Source of the DNA: Actinokineospora globicatena
GTDB lineage: Bacteria > Actinomycetota > Actinomycetes > Mycobacteriales > Pseudonocardiaceae
Length of the DNA: 64,000 nt
Direction of reading: 5' to 3'
NCBI RefSeq assembly: GCF_024171945.1
Contig: NZ_JAMTCR010000005.1
Span: 62,001 to 126,000, forward strand
Below, piece after piece: positions 51,459 through 58,583 of the stretch. Below the pieces are notes generated by a model. The model saw only the letters and a program-made list of their open reading frames with translations, searched no databases and was not told where the DNA came from. The number at the start of each line of letters is the position of its first letter. Position 1 is the first letter of the stretch. The position numbers were made by a program, and so were the translations under genes.

Positions 51459-52592
51459 GTGCGCACGGCAATCAAGGGTCTACTCCTTCGCCCGCGGTCA
51501 CTAATTTTACAGCCTGAGACGCTATGCAACCTCGACTGCGGATACTGCTATCTGCCGTTTCGACACGAGCGGAACACGATGCCCATTTCGGTTGCGCGGG
51601 CCGTGGCCGACTCCATCCGCCCCTGGGTCGCCTACGGGACAGTCGACCTTTGTTGGCATGGTGGCGAACCGCTCGCAACGGGCCGCGATCACCTCGGCAA
51701 GCTAATCGGGGAGTTCGCTGGCCTGGATGTCAAGCATGGGGTGCAGACCAACGCCACCCTGATTGACAGTGCGTGGTGCGACTTCTTTGCCGAGCGCGAC
51801 ATGTACGTGGGCGTCAGTGTCGACGGGTGGTCATCGGACAACGCAAATCGCGTGGATCGAGCTATGCGACCCGCGTACGACAGGATCATGCGCGGCATTG
51901 AACTTCTTCGTGCTCATGGACATGATGTCTTTGCGATCGCAGTCGTCTCGAACCCGTCTCCTGAACGTGCGCGTCGTCTGTACTCGTTCGCTGTGGAGGC
52001 TGGAATCACCTCGCTAGGCGTCAACATCGAAGAGCGAGAGGGGGTCAATGCTTCGGTTGGAGCACATGACCGTCAGTTGGTAGAAGGGTTCTGGTCAGAG
52101 CTTCTGCGCGCTTGGAAGGCTAACCCGGTCACCCGGGTACGGGAACTGGACAGGGTGCTGGGCTACGTTCGCGCAGTGCTGGAAAGCGATGAGGAGATCC
52201 GCCGCGAAAGACCATTCATCGACCCACTGCCGACTGTGGCCTATGACGGCTCGGTGACCCTCATCTCTCCAGAGTTGGCCGGTTTCAGCTCGGATGAAGG
52301 AAACTTCTCCAGTGGAAACGTCCTCGACAAGACCCTGTCCGAGATAATCAAGCGGTCGGTCGCGAACACTCCTTGGATATCCGATTTCTCGCGTGGTGTT
52401 GACGGGTGCGAACAGGCGTGTCCATATTTCGCATTCTGCGGTGGTGGGCATCCGGCGAACCGCTATTTCGAGCAAGGTCGTATGAGTGGCACCGAGACCG
52501 ACTACTGCCGAAACAGCAAGATCGCACTATTCGAAGGGGTGATGCACGTTGTCCAGCTTGATCCTGTTGGAGCGCCGAATCCGGAGCCGTAG
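51459..52592 (+). CDS. Radical SAM/SPASM cyclophane-forming peptide maturase (AmcB-like)
   Basis: A 377-residue radical SAM enzyme. The [4Fe-4S]-binding CxxxCxxC is at residues 23/27/30 (CNLDCGYC), followed by VDLCWHGGEPLATG and a SVDGW strand. The C-terminal SPASM-like region has CEQACPYFAFCGGG and a later TDYCRN, with the sort of cysteines that hold auxiliary clusters. GTG 51459 has AGAGG 7 bp upstream; GTG 51444 is an alternative. The precursor-like gene overlaps its 3' end. Enzymes of this group join Trp or Phe side-chain carbons to the beta-carbon of a nearby Asn in aromatic-X-Asn motifs, and the downstream peptide has five of these. Confidence 0.87.
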   Translation: MRTAIKGLLLRPRSLILQPETLCNLDCGYCYLPFRHERNTMPISVARAVADSIRPWVAYGTVDLCWHGGEPLATGRDHLGKLIGEFAGLDVKHGVQTNATLIDSAWCDFFAERDMYVGVSVDGWSSDNANRVDRAMRPAYDRIMRGIELLRAHGHDVFAIAVVSNPSPERARRLYSFAVEAGITSLGVNIEEREGVNASVGAHDRQLVEGFWSELLRAWKANPVTRVRELDRVLGYVRAVLESDEEIRRERPFIDPLPTVAYDGSVTLISPELAGFSSDEGNFSSGNVLDKTLSEIIKRSVANTPWISDFSRGVDGCEQACPYFAFCGGGHPANRYFEQGRMSGTETDYCRNSKIALFEGVMHVVQLDPVGAPNPEP

Positions 52593-52740
52593 AACGGCAC
52601 TCGTCGACCTGCTGCGCCTGGCCGGGAGGCTGCCCACGCCTGCCAACGCATGGAACAACGACCCGACCTGGGACAATGTCACGGGGGGCGGCGGCTTTGA
52701 CAACCGCCCCGGTTGGGACAACTGGAGTAACAAGCGGTAG
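52549..52740 (+). CDS. Multi-cyclophane RiPP precursor peptide (AmcA-like)
   Basis: A 63-residue precursor beginning at TTG 52549 inside the maturase gene, with AAGGGGTG 7 bp upstream; no ATG or GTG start exists in the frame. The leader (1-33) is basic and Leu-rich (TALVDLLRLAGRL). The core carries five aromatic-X-Asn motifs: W35-N-N37, W41-D-N43, F50-D-N52, W56-D-N58 and W59-S-N61, the pattern of three-residue cyclophanes (triceptide/Amc type). The last two motifs are contiguous. No dedicated protease or transporter is adjacent, so leader removal and export would rely on other functions. The product is predicted, not known. Confidence 0.8.
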   Translation: MSSLILLERRIRSRRTALVDLLRLAGRLPTPANAWNNDPTWDNVTGGGGFDNRPGWDNWSNKR

Positions 52741-52752
52741 CCAGGCGAGCAT

Positions 52753-53427
52753 CTACGGCACGACGATCAGGCCGGCTTCCGCCGCGAGTTGACCGGCTAG
52801 GGCGCTGGCCTGATCGCTGTAGATTCGTGCTCCGCGTAGAGCGAGCAAGCCGCGAACGCCCACCAACCTTGATCCGGTCAGATCGCAGCCGGTGGCGCGA
52901 GCGGCATCGAACTCGGTCTCAATCAGTTCGCAGTCGTCAAAGACAACGTTGGACAAGTCGCCAGCGAGTACGCTCTCGCGAAAGGAACAACGCCGGAATA
53001 TTGCCGCGTTCTTTACCTTGTCGAATCGGATCGTCGCATAATCGAATCGGCATTCCTCTGCGTAGAAGTCGACAGCGTGAGCAATCGCAAGCTGAAGGCC
53101 GATGGCTTGAGACCGGACTATTTCAGTCCGCCTGGCAGTCTCCACAGAGATAGCAGAATTTGAGAGGGTGACGTCCTCGCATCGCACATTTGAAAGTGTC
53201 ACTGGGTTAAGTTGCGCCCCCGAGAGATCGACCTCGGATATGAATACCGTCGAAAGCGACCCCTCGCCGACAACGCCTGATTGGTCGCTATGCACGAGGC
53301 GTATATCCCTGTAATCGAACTCCCCCCGAAAGTTGGGTGACTCAGCGGACAGGTCGTCTTCGATGGCCACGCGCTGGATCGACTTACCTGCGACCGTCAG
53401 GAACTCCATCCAGTCAAGATAGCGCAC
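52753..53427 (-). CDS. Pentapeptide-repeat-like protein
   Basis: A 224-residue protein with irregular pentapeptide-type repeats that would fold as a right-handed beta-helix: EVDLSGAQLNPVTLSNVRCEDVTLSN, then RRCSFRESVLAGDLSNVVFDDCELIETEFDAARATGCDLTGSRLVGV. There is no signal peptide or membrane helix. GTG 53427 follows GAGG at 5 bp; the GTG at 53484 lies within a terminator hairpin and is unlikely. It is convergent with the RiPP precursor, 12 bp away, and shares the lower GC content of that cassette. A self-protection role is possible, since some pentapeptide proteins shield gyrase, but this is inference. Confidence 0.65.
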   Translation of the reverse strand: MRYLDWMEFLTVAGKSIQRVAIEDDLSAESPNFRGEFDYRDIRLVHSDQSGVVGEGSLSTVFISEVDLSGAQLNPVTLSNVRCEDVTLSNSAISVETARRTEIVRSQAIGLQLAIAHAVDFYAEECRFDYATIRFDKVKNAAIFRRCSFRESVLAGDLSNVVFDDCELIETEFDAARATGCDLTGSRLVGVRGLLALRGARIYSDQASALAGQLAAEAGLIVVP

Positions 53428-53470
53428 CTGCACCTCGCCTGGGGAGGTGACACGCGGCCGATGCGAAAAA

Positions 53471-53502
53471 GCCCTCCACGTCACTTGAGTGGTGTGGAGG
53501 GC
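53471..53502 (-). terminator. Minus-strand rho-independent terminator or attenuator upstream of the pentapeptide-like gene
   Basis: GCCCTCCAC (53471-53479) and its complement (53494-53502) form a 9-bp stem. Read on the minus strand the stem is followed at once by TTTTT. It stands about 45 bp before the start of the minus-strand gene, so it acts either as an attenuator of that gene or as a barrier to antisense transcripts from the right. Confidence 0.6.
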
Positions 53503-53548
53503 CTAGGTGTGCATTTTCTACAGAAGGTCACGCTAATCGCCGCTAGTT

Positions 53549-53821
53549 GTGACATATGCTGTGGTGAACAAGCGGCTGCGCCCGACGGCGCTACTTCGGT
53601 TGACGCGCAAGGTGGCGCGGCAGCACAAACGCAGCCCGGTGGAGGAACCCGGACGGGGTAAGGGGTCGCACCGCCTGTACCTGCTGCTGGATGAAGCTGG
53701 TGCTGAAGTGGGGCGGATCGTCGTTCCCGATCATGCGCGGGAGCTGTCCTGGACGGTGTTGCGCGGCATCGAGGAAGCGCTCGCCGGTGAGATGGGAGAG
53801 CGATGGATGGAGGAGAGGTGA
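53549..53821 (+). CDS. hicA: HicA-like toxin (putative mRNA interferase)
   Basis: A protein of up to 90 residues with the HicA dsRBD-like pattern: basic N-terminus, RGKGSHRLYLLLD containing the catalytic-type Gly-Ser-His, and IVVPDHARELSWTVLRGIEEAL matching the second half of the fold. HicA toxins cleave mRNA until bound by HicB. Start uncertain: GTG at 53549 or GTG codons at 53561/53564. It is coupled by GTGA to the HicB-like gene. The small basic toxin before a larger antitoxin fits the usual hicAB order. The N-terminal extension is longer than in the classical toxin. Confidence 0.7.
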   Translation: MTYAVVNKRLRPTALLRLTRKVARQHKRSPVEEPGRGKGSHRLYLLLDEAGAEVGRIVVPDHARELSWTVLRGIEEALAGEMGERWMEER

Positions 53822-54423
53822 CCGAGCGACTGCCCACCTACTCCGTCGTGGTCTCCAGGGAGGACGACCTCTGGGTGGCCGTGGTCGAGCGGCTCCCGGG
53901 TGGTGCGACGGACGTCGAGCGCTTCGGCGAGTTGCCGGACGCGGTTCGAGACCTCATCTCGACCCTGGTGGGCGTCGAGCCCGACGCGTTCTGGATCGAG
54001 TGGCGCTACCAGCAGGGCGGCGCGGATCTGACCCAGGTGATCGAGACCTTCCGCCAGTGGGAGCGGCTCGCCGCGCAGGTGGTGCGCTACCGGGACTCGT
54101 CGCGGCTGGCGGCGGTGCGGGGGCTGCGCGCCGCGGGGTTGTCGTACCGGGAGATCGCCGATGTGATCGTGGTGTCGCACCAGCGGATCGGCCAGTTGCT
54201 GGACAAGTCCGGTGGTGCCGACGTCGCCGAGAAGTCGCCGGTCAGCGTCGACGAGGCCGCTGGGGACGGCGACCGGTCGGGTGTCGCCACGCCGTTCGAC
54301 ATGTTGGTGGCGGCCCTGCTCGACAGCGCGCGCCGACTACCGGCGGCGTCCCGGTCCGGTCTGCTCGCCACCGCGGCGTCGCTGCTGCGCGAAGCGTCTG
54401 TGGACCTGCGTCCCGCTGGGTGA
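53818..54423 (+). CDS. hicB: HicB-like antitoxin with C-terminal helix-turn-helix
   Basis: A 201-residue protein. Residues 5-70 are a HicB-type partial RNase-H fold (PTYSVVVSREDDLWVAVVERLPGGATDVERFGEL). Residues 85-135 contain an HTH (LAAVRGLRAAGLSYREIADVIVVSHQRIGQLL). The last 65 residues form an Ala/Leu-rich helical tail unlike classical HicB. GTG 53818 overlaps the toxin stop by 4 bp, with GGAGG 4 bp upstream. Expected roles are toxin neutralisation and autoregulation through the HTH. The tail might add a further interaction. Confidence 0.7.
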   Translation: MTERLPTYSVVVSREDDLWVAVVERLPGGATDVERFGELPDAVRDLISTLVGVEPDAFWIEWRYQQGGADLTQVIETFRQWERLAAQVVRYRDSSRLAAVRGLRAAGLSYREIADVIVVSHQRIGQLLDKSGGADVAEKSPVSVDEAAGDGDRSGVATPFDMLVAALLDSARRLPAASRSGLLATAASLLREASVDLRPAG

Positions 54424-54432
54424 CGCGGTGCG

Positions 54433-54831
54433 CTAGGTCGGCTCTCCGACCAGGGGGACAACGACGATCTGGTTGGGGTCCTCGTAGATGATCCGGCCGG
54501 GGGTCGGCGACTCCAGGCGGGTCCACGCGATGCCGTGGGCGTCGAGGATGTCGAGGTAGCCGGGGACGCGGTCGAGCAGGTGGGTCGCGGACGGCTTGAA
54601 CCAGGCGGCGGCACCGGGGTGCAGGTCGTGGTCGTACACCGTGGGGTCGACGCTGGTGGGGTCGGCGTAGTTCGCGTCGTACCAGACGTTGCCTGCGCGG
54701 CGGAACTCGTCCTGCGCCTCGGTCAGCCGCCCGGCCCGCGCCAGGCCGTTCACCAGGCCGAACACCCCGCCGCGCCGACCGGTCGCGTCGCCGGTGGCCG
54801 CCTCGAACCGCACGTAGTGAAGATCATCCAC
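54433..54831 (-). CDS. Hypothetical protein
   Basis: A 132-residue acidic soluble protein with a Gly/Leu-rich region after residue 15 (GGVFGLVNGLARAGRLTEAQDEFRR), an aromatic centre (NVWYDANYADPTSVDPTVYDHDLHPGAAAWFK) and a beta-type end (RIIYEDPNQIVVVPLV). I do not recognise a named family, although similar proteins occur in other actinomycetes. It is convergent with hicB, and lies 20 bp after the pair of small proteins on the same strand, so it may form an operon with them. Confidence 0.55.
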   Translation of the reverse strand: MDDLHYVRFEAATGDATGRRGGVFGLVNGLARAGRLTEAQDEFRRAGNVWYDANYADPTSVDPTVYDHDLHPGAAAWFKPSATHLLDRVPGYLDILDAHGIAWTRLESPTPGRIIYEDPNQIVVVPLVGEPT

Positions 54832-54850
54832 ACGCCGATCCTGCCGGCGG

Positions 54851-55066
54851 CTACTTGGTGACGATGGGTTCGGGCTCGGCGAAGTTGTCGCCGCCGGGGG
54901 GTGAGAGGCGGGTGGTGTGGAGGGAGATGACGCGGCCGTCGGTGCAGGTGATGCGGAGGTCGGTGACGCCCTTGTCGACGGCGTAGGTGTCGATGCTGGT
55001 GATGTCGGGGTGGGCTGTGGCGGTGAGCTGGTCGCGCAGGTAGGCGATGAAGCGGTCGCGGCGCAT
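54851..55066 (-). CDS. Small hypothetical protein, paralogue of its neighbour
   Basis: A 71-residue protein: an N-terminal helix (MRRDRFIAYLRDQLTATAHPDITSID) then two or three strands (DLRITCTDGRVISLHTTRL). Size and layout match the adjacent 69-residue protein (HPDIT/HPEIT, then a Leu-Arg-x-Asp/Thr strand, a Gly-Arg/Ala turn and a hydrophobic strand), which suggests a tandem duplication or a two-subunit pair. Start and stop overlap by 1 bp with the neighbour. The function is unknown. Confidence 0.6.
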   Translation of the reverse strand: MRRDRFIAYLRDQLTATAHPDITSIDTYAVDKGVTDLRITCTDGRVISLHTTRLSPPGGDNFAEPEPIVTK

Positions 55067-55275
55067 CAGAGGGCCGACTCGGGGATCGCGTACGCGGAGT
55101 GTGCGGGTACGCCGGGGCCGGTGACCTCGCGGACCATGACGGTGATCCGGGCGCCGCTGGCGAAGTCAACGCGGAGGCGGCTGTGGCCGTTGTCGAGCTT
55201 GGTGGCGGCGGTGATCTCGGGGTGGTCCTGGCTGAGGATGTCGAGCAGCAGGGTATCGAGTTCGCGGAGGCGCAT
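55066..55275 (-). CDS. Small hypothetical protein, paralogue of its neighbour
   Basis: A 69-residue protein: helix MRLRELDTLLLDILSQDHPEITAAT, then strands SRLRVDFASGARITVMVREV. It is the upstream member of the pair with the gene at 54851, to which it is fused by a TGATG junction. The small helix plus beta-hairpin pattern is seen in nucleic-acid-binding and structural phage proteins, but no assignment can be made. Its ATG lies 20 bp from the bidirectional terminator at 55296, so its promoter must sit in a very short space. Confidence 0.6.
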   Translation of the reverse strand: MRLRELDTLLLDILSQDHPEITAATKLDNGHSRLRVDFASGARITVMVREVTGPGVPAHSAYAIPESAL

Positions 55276-55295
55276 GGATCAATATAGGCACACAA

Positions 55296-55321
55296 AGGCC
55301 CCCGAAATAATCCGGGGGCCT
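55296..55321. terminator. Hairpin downstream of the DUF397 genes
   Basis: AGGCCCCCG and its complement form a 9-bp stem with an 8-nt AT-rich loop, 6 bp beyond the stop of the DUF397 gene at 55327. There is no T-run, but the position is right for the end of the XRE-DUF397 operon. Confidence 0.65.
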
Positions 55322-55326
55322 CGTGG

Positions 55327-55497
55327 TCAGCCGACCTTGGTGAGGAGGCTGGTGAACGCGTGAGTGGGGACGCGGAGGGTGGGGGTGGGGTTCTTGGTGT
55401 CGCGCAGGTGGACGGTGGTGGGGGTGGGGTGGGCCACCTCTACGCAGTTGTTGTTACCGCCGCCTGCGCCGCTGAAACTGCTGCTGCGCCAGGTCAT
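55327..55497 (-). CDS. DUF397 protein (second copy)
   Basis: A 56-residue protein beginning MTWRSSSFSGAGGGNNNCVEVA and containing VHLRDTKNPTPTL, the standard DUF397 pattern (W-R-x-S-x-x-S, N-N-C-V-E-V, R-D-T/S-K). The start overlaps the preceding DUF397 gene by 4 bp. DUF397 proteins are the small partners of XRE-DUF5753 regulators in actinobacteria (BldB/WhiJ-type modules) and are thought to modulate them in development or toxin-antitoxin-like fashion. The gene is easy to miss because of its length. Confidence 0.88.
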   Translation of the reverse strand: MTWRSSSFSGAGGGNNNCVEVAHPTPTTVHLRDTKNPTPTLRVPTHAFTSLLTKVG

Positions 55498-55679
55498 CGG
55501 GTGACGCCGGTGAGGAAAGTGGCGAACGACCCGGGAGTGAAGCGCAGGGTGGGCGCGGCGTTCTTGCTGTCACGAAGGTAGACAGTGGACTCGGTGACTG
55601 GCATGGCTACCTCGACGCAGGCGTTGTTGCCGCCCCCGGCGCCGCTACGGCTGCTACGACGCCACTGAAGCTCGTTCAC
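55494..55679 (-). CDS. DUF397 protein (first copy)
   Basis: A 61-residue DUF397 protein: LQWRRSSRSGAGGGNNACVEVAMP, then VYLRDSKNAAPTLRF and a C-terminal SFATFLTGV. It overlaps both neighbours by 4 bp (ATGA), the XRE gene upstream and the second DUF397 gene downstream. The two copies are similar throughout and look like a tandem duplication. It probably binds the XRE-DUF5753 partner. Confidence 0.9.
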   Translation of the reverse strand: MNELQWRRSSRSGAGGGNNACVEVAMPVTESTVYLRDSKNAAPTLRFTPGSFATFLTGVTR

Positions 55680-56521
55680 TTGCTCAAACTCCTTACTCTC
55701 GCGCGGATCACCTCCGCGCTGGCCTCTGGGTCCAGACTGGCGGTCCGAACCTCGTCGAACATGGTTTGGAAGTGCTGGACGTCGCTTTCATTCTCCACCC
55801 ACACACCACCGGCCGGGTGCTCCAGATACACCACATCCGAGTCACCCTCGTCGCCGAAGGTCATGATCCAGCAACCCCCGGACATGTTGCCGTAGGCGCC
55901 TGTCTCGAACGGGATGATGTGAACCGTCACGTTCGGTTGCTCAATGAGGTCGAGTAGACGCTGCAACTGGTCACGAAGCACCTTGCGGCCTCCGACTTCC
56001 CGGTGCAGCACGGCGATGTCCAAGCAAACGCAAAGCTCGATCGCGTCGGGACCTTCTAGGTAGCGCTGGCGTTCCAGTCGGATGTTGACGAGTTCGTCCA
56101 CATCGGAGGTCACCTTGGCGGTGGCGAAGACGGCCATCGCGTAGTCGGCGGTTTGCAGAAGGCCTGGGATTACTGAGGTTTCGAGGATGTAGATCTGCTC
56201 GGCCTCGCGCTCGGTGTTGACGAGTTCGCGGAAGGCCTTGGGGGAGTCGGCGGGGAGGCGGATCTTGGGCATGGTGACCGAGGCGGCGTCGTAGAGGGCG
56301 CTGGCCTTCTCCTCGGCGTCGTCGCCCGCGCCGTAGTAGGTCAGCAGGACGGAGACGGCGGCCCAGGCGGGCTTGTAGATGCCGTTCTCGTACCGGCTGA
56401 TCGTGCTCTCCTCCGTCTTCAGCTTGCGCGCGGCGTCCACCGCGCGCAGGCCTGCTGCCTCGCGGAGCTCGCGCAGGTATCGGCCGAGTCGCTTCTTGCG
56501 TCGGGTCGGTGTTGCCGCCAT
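55676..56521 (-). CDS. XRE-family regulator with DUF5753 domain
   Basis: A 281-residue regulator. HTH at 10-65 (LGRYLRELREAAGLRAVDAARKLKTEESTISRYENGIYKPAWAAV); DUF5753 at about 95-270 with the family marks LETSVIPGLLQTADYAMAVF, RLERQRYLEG, VTVHIIPFETGAYGNMSGGCWIMTF and VVYLEHPAGGVWVE. It heads the operon with two DUF397 genes. A short divergent region separates it from the 65-residue protein gene at 56638, a layout common in actinomycete WhiJ-like modules. It probably represses its own operon and perhaps the divergent gene. Confidence 0.92.
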   Translation of the reverse strand: MAATPTRRKKRLGRYLRELREAAGLRAVDAARKLKTEESTISRYENGIYKPAWAAVSVLLTYYGAGDDAEEKASALYDAASVTMPKIRLPADSPKAFRELVNTEREAEQIYILETSVIPGLLQTADYAMAVFATAKVTSDVDELVNIRLERQRYLEGPDAIELCVCLDIAVLHREVGGRKVLRDQLQRLLDLIEQPNVTVHIIPFETGAYGNMSGGCWIMTFGDEGDSDVVYLEHPAGGVWVENESDVQHFQTMFDEVRTASLDPEASAEVIRARVRSLSK

Positions 56522-56637
56522 GGGATGAGCCTAGCGACTGTCCGTGTGGAGCATGTGCACTCTAACGGGGCATTGTTGGAGCAACTTGCGCCGGCCTAGG
56601 TTGGCGTCACCACAACGAACGAGAGGAAGGTGCTCCC

Positions 56638-56835
56638 ATGCTGCGCTCCGATCTGGAGATCACCACGTGGGCCAAGATCAACGACAGCTGCTCGATCTCC
56701 GCTGAGGTCGAGGGCGGGGACCTCGTCGTCCGGTTCGCCGGTCAGCTGGACAACTTCGAGGTCCTGTTCACCCCCGCCAGCCTCGACCAGCTCATCGCCG
56801 CGGCCACCGAGGGGCGAGCGCTGCTCAGCGCCTGA
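56638..56835 (+). CDS. Small hypothetical protein divergent from the XRE-DUF5753 gene
   Basis: A 65-residue acidic protein (LEITTWAKINDSCSISAEVEGGDLVVRFAG..., ending ATEGRALLSA). A GAGAGGAAGG ribosome-binding site lies 8 bp before the ATG. Its pattern (Trp, Cys-Ser-Ile, then Val-Arg-Phe) is reminiscent of the small proteins often encoded beside XRE-DUF397 units, but no family name can be given. Position suggests control by the divergent regulator. Confidence 0.65.
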   Translation: MLRSDLEITTWAKINDSCSISAEVEGGDLVVRFAGQLDNFEVLFTPASLDQLIAAATEGRALLSA

Positions 56836-56939
56836 TCGGACCCCGCAACCCGCCGCCGGTAGGGGCGTTCCCCGCCTCCGAACGGCCCTGTGACGTACCT
56901 TTTAAGGGTCCGTCCGGAAGCCAAGGGGGTGCCCACCAC

Positions 56940-58427
56940 ATGCAAGACGACCGGCGGCGGGTCCCCCCACCCGCCCAACACCCCCCACCCGGCGACGACA
57001 TCTGGCCTACCGAGGACGAGACCCCACCCCCCCGAGGCGGCCGCCGTCGCCTCGAGGACAAGCCCACCGGCAGCGCGAATGACAGACCGGGCCGCCCCGA
57101 GGTCAACGGCAAGGCGAAGCAGCCAGGTGACCTCGGCTCCACCGGTTCGCGGCCCGCACCGAACGGGTCCGCACCGAACGCCGGGCGCCTGCCCGCGCGG
57201 GCACCGGGGGCGGTCCCTCGACGCGACGGACCCGTCCGGCACTCCGGCTCGCTCGGTCCGACGCCGCCCCAAGGGGGTCCCGGCCCGGCCCCACAACCCC
57301 CGCGGCGCCAGCCCCCGCAGGGCACCTCCGCCCCACCCCGGCGCGGGCCGGTCCAGGCGCCGCGTCCGCAGGACCGGCGCGCCACTCACCCGGCCGAGGC
57401 GCGCACCGAGCTCATCCCGCCGGTCGTCGAGGACGAGCCCACCGTCTTCATCCAGGCGCACCGCGGCTCGCTCGGGTACCGCGACCCCGAGACCGAGCGC
57501 ATCGACTCCGAACCGGACGACCGCGTCCACCTGGACGACCCGGCCGACTACGCCGACGACGCCCTCGACGACGACCACCACCCGGCAGACGACGAGTTCG
57601 ACGACGAGCCCCCGCCCGCCAAGCGCAAGGACAGCGCGGCCTTCGTCGTCGTCCGCTCGCTCGGCGAAGCCATGGTCACCCTGGGCATCGTCGTCCTGCT
57701 GTTCGTGGTCTACGAGGTCTGGGTGACCGACCTGGTGTCCGCCGAGAAGCAGGAGGACGTCACCGTCGCGCTCGACGAGCAGTGGCACCAGCCCACGGCG
57801 GCCGACCCGCAGCGGCAGCAGAAGTTCGAGTTCGCCGACGGCGAGGGCATGGCCAAGCTCTACATCCCGGCGCTCGGCGACGACTACCACTTCACCATCG
57901 TGGAGGGCACTTCCACCGCGGACCTCGAGACCGGTCCCGGCCACTACAAGAAGTCCGCGCTACCCGGCCAGCCCGGCAACTTCGCCGTCGCGGGCCACCG
58001 GGTCGGCAAGGGTGCGCCGTTCAACGACCTCGACCTGCTCTCCGCCTGCGACGCGATGGTGGTCGAGACCCAGACCAGTTGGTTCGTCTACCGGATGCTG
58101 CCCACCAACGACGACGCCAAGAACTGGACCGCCAAGGCCGCCGACCCCAAGTGCGCCGGGGTGGCCCCGCAGACCGGCGACTACGCCAAGGCGACCGGCC
58201 GCCAGATCGTCAGCCCGGCGCAGAGCGAGGTCGTCGCCCCGGTGCCCGGCAACCCGTCGGCCAAGACCCCGGCGGCCGAGCGGCAGAAGATGATCACGCT
58301 GACCACCTGCCACCCGAAGTTCTCCAACCGGCAGCGGATGATCCTGCAGGGCGTCCTCGTTCGGGAGCAGCCCAAGAACGCGGCGGAGCCCACGGCGGTT
58401 CCCGCGGAACTGCGCGAGACGGGGTAA
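56940..58427 (+). CDS. Class E sortase
   Basis: A 495-residue membrane transpeptidase. Residues 1-235 are a Pro/Arg- then Asp/Glu-rich cytoplasmic region, unusually long and disordered. A single membrane helix is near 250-268 (MVTLGIVVLLFVVYEVWV). The sortase beta-barrel follows: NFAVAGHRVG with the catalytic His, a late TLTTCHPKFS with the catalytic Cys, and NRQRMILQG with the Arg. Class E enzymes of actinobacteria join LAxTG-type proteins to the cell wall. The adjacent surface protein ends in LVDTG, so it is the likely substrate. ATG 56940 is used. Confidence 0.9.
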   Translation: MQDDRRRVPPPAQHPPPGDDIWPTEDETPPPRGGRRRLEDKPTGSANDRPGRPEVNGKAKQPGDLGSTGSRPAPNGSAPNAGRLPARAPGAVPRRDGPVRHSGSLGPTPPQGGPGPAPQPPRRQPPQGTSAPPRRGPVQAPRPQDRRATHPAEARTELIPPVVEDEPTVFIQAHRGSLGYRDPETERIDSEPDDRVHLDDPADYADDALDDDHHPADDEFDDEPPPAKRKDSAAFVVVRSLGEAMVTLGIVVLLFVVYEVWVTDLVSAEKQEDVTVALDEQWHQPTAADPQRQQKFEFADGEGMAKLYIPALGDDYHFTIVEGTSTADLETGPGHYKKSALPGQPGNFAVAGHRVGKGAPFNDLDLLSACDAMVVETQTSWFVYRMLPTNDDAKNWTAKAADPKCAGVAPQTGDYAKATGRQIVSPAQSEVVAPVPGNPSAKTPAAERQKMITLTTCHPKFSNRQRMILQGVLVREQPKNAAEPTAVPAELRETG

Positions 58428-58583
58428 GACCACCCTTCATGGTCCACTTCACACAGTGCTGACCAGCATCGTTACCGATATCTACCCAACCTGGTGAATC
58501 ACCCGCAGCCACCGCGCGCCATCCGTGCACCCACGGCAGATTCCGATTCGTCGGAAACTGTCGTTCTGCATGGGAGTTGGGAC

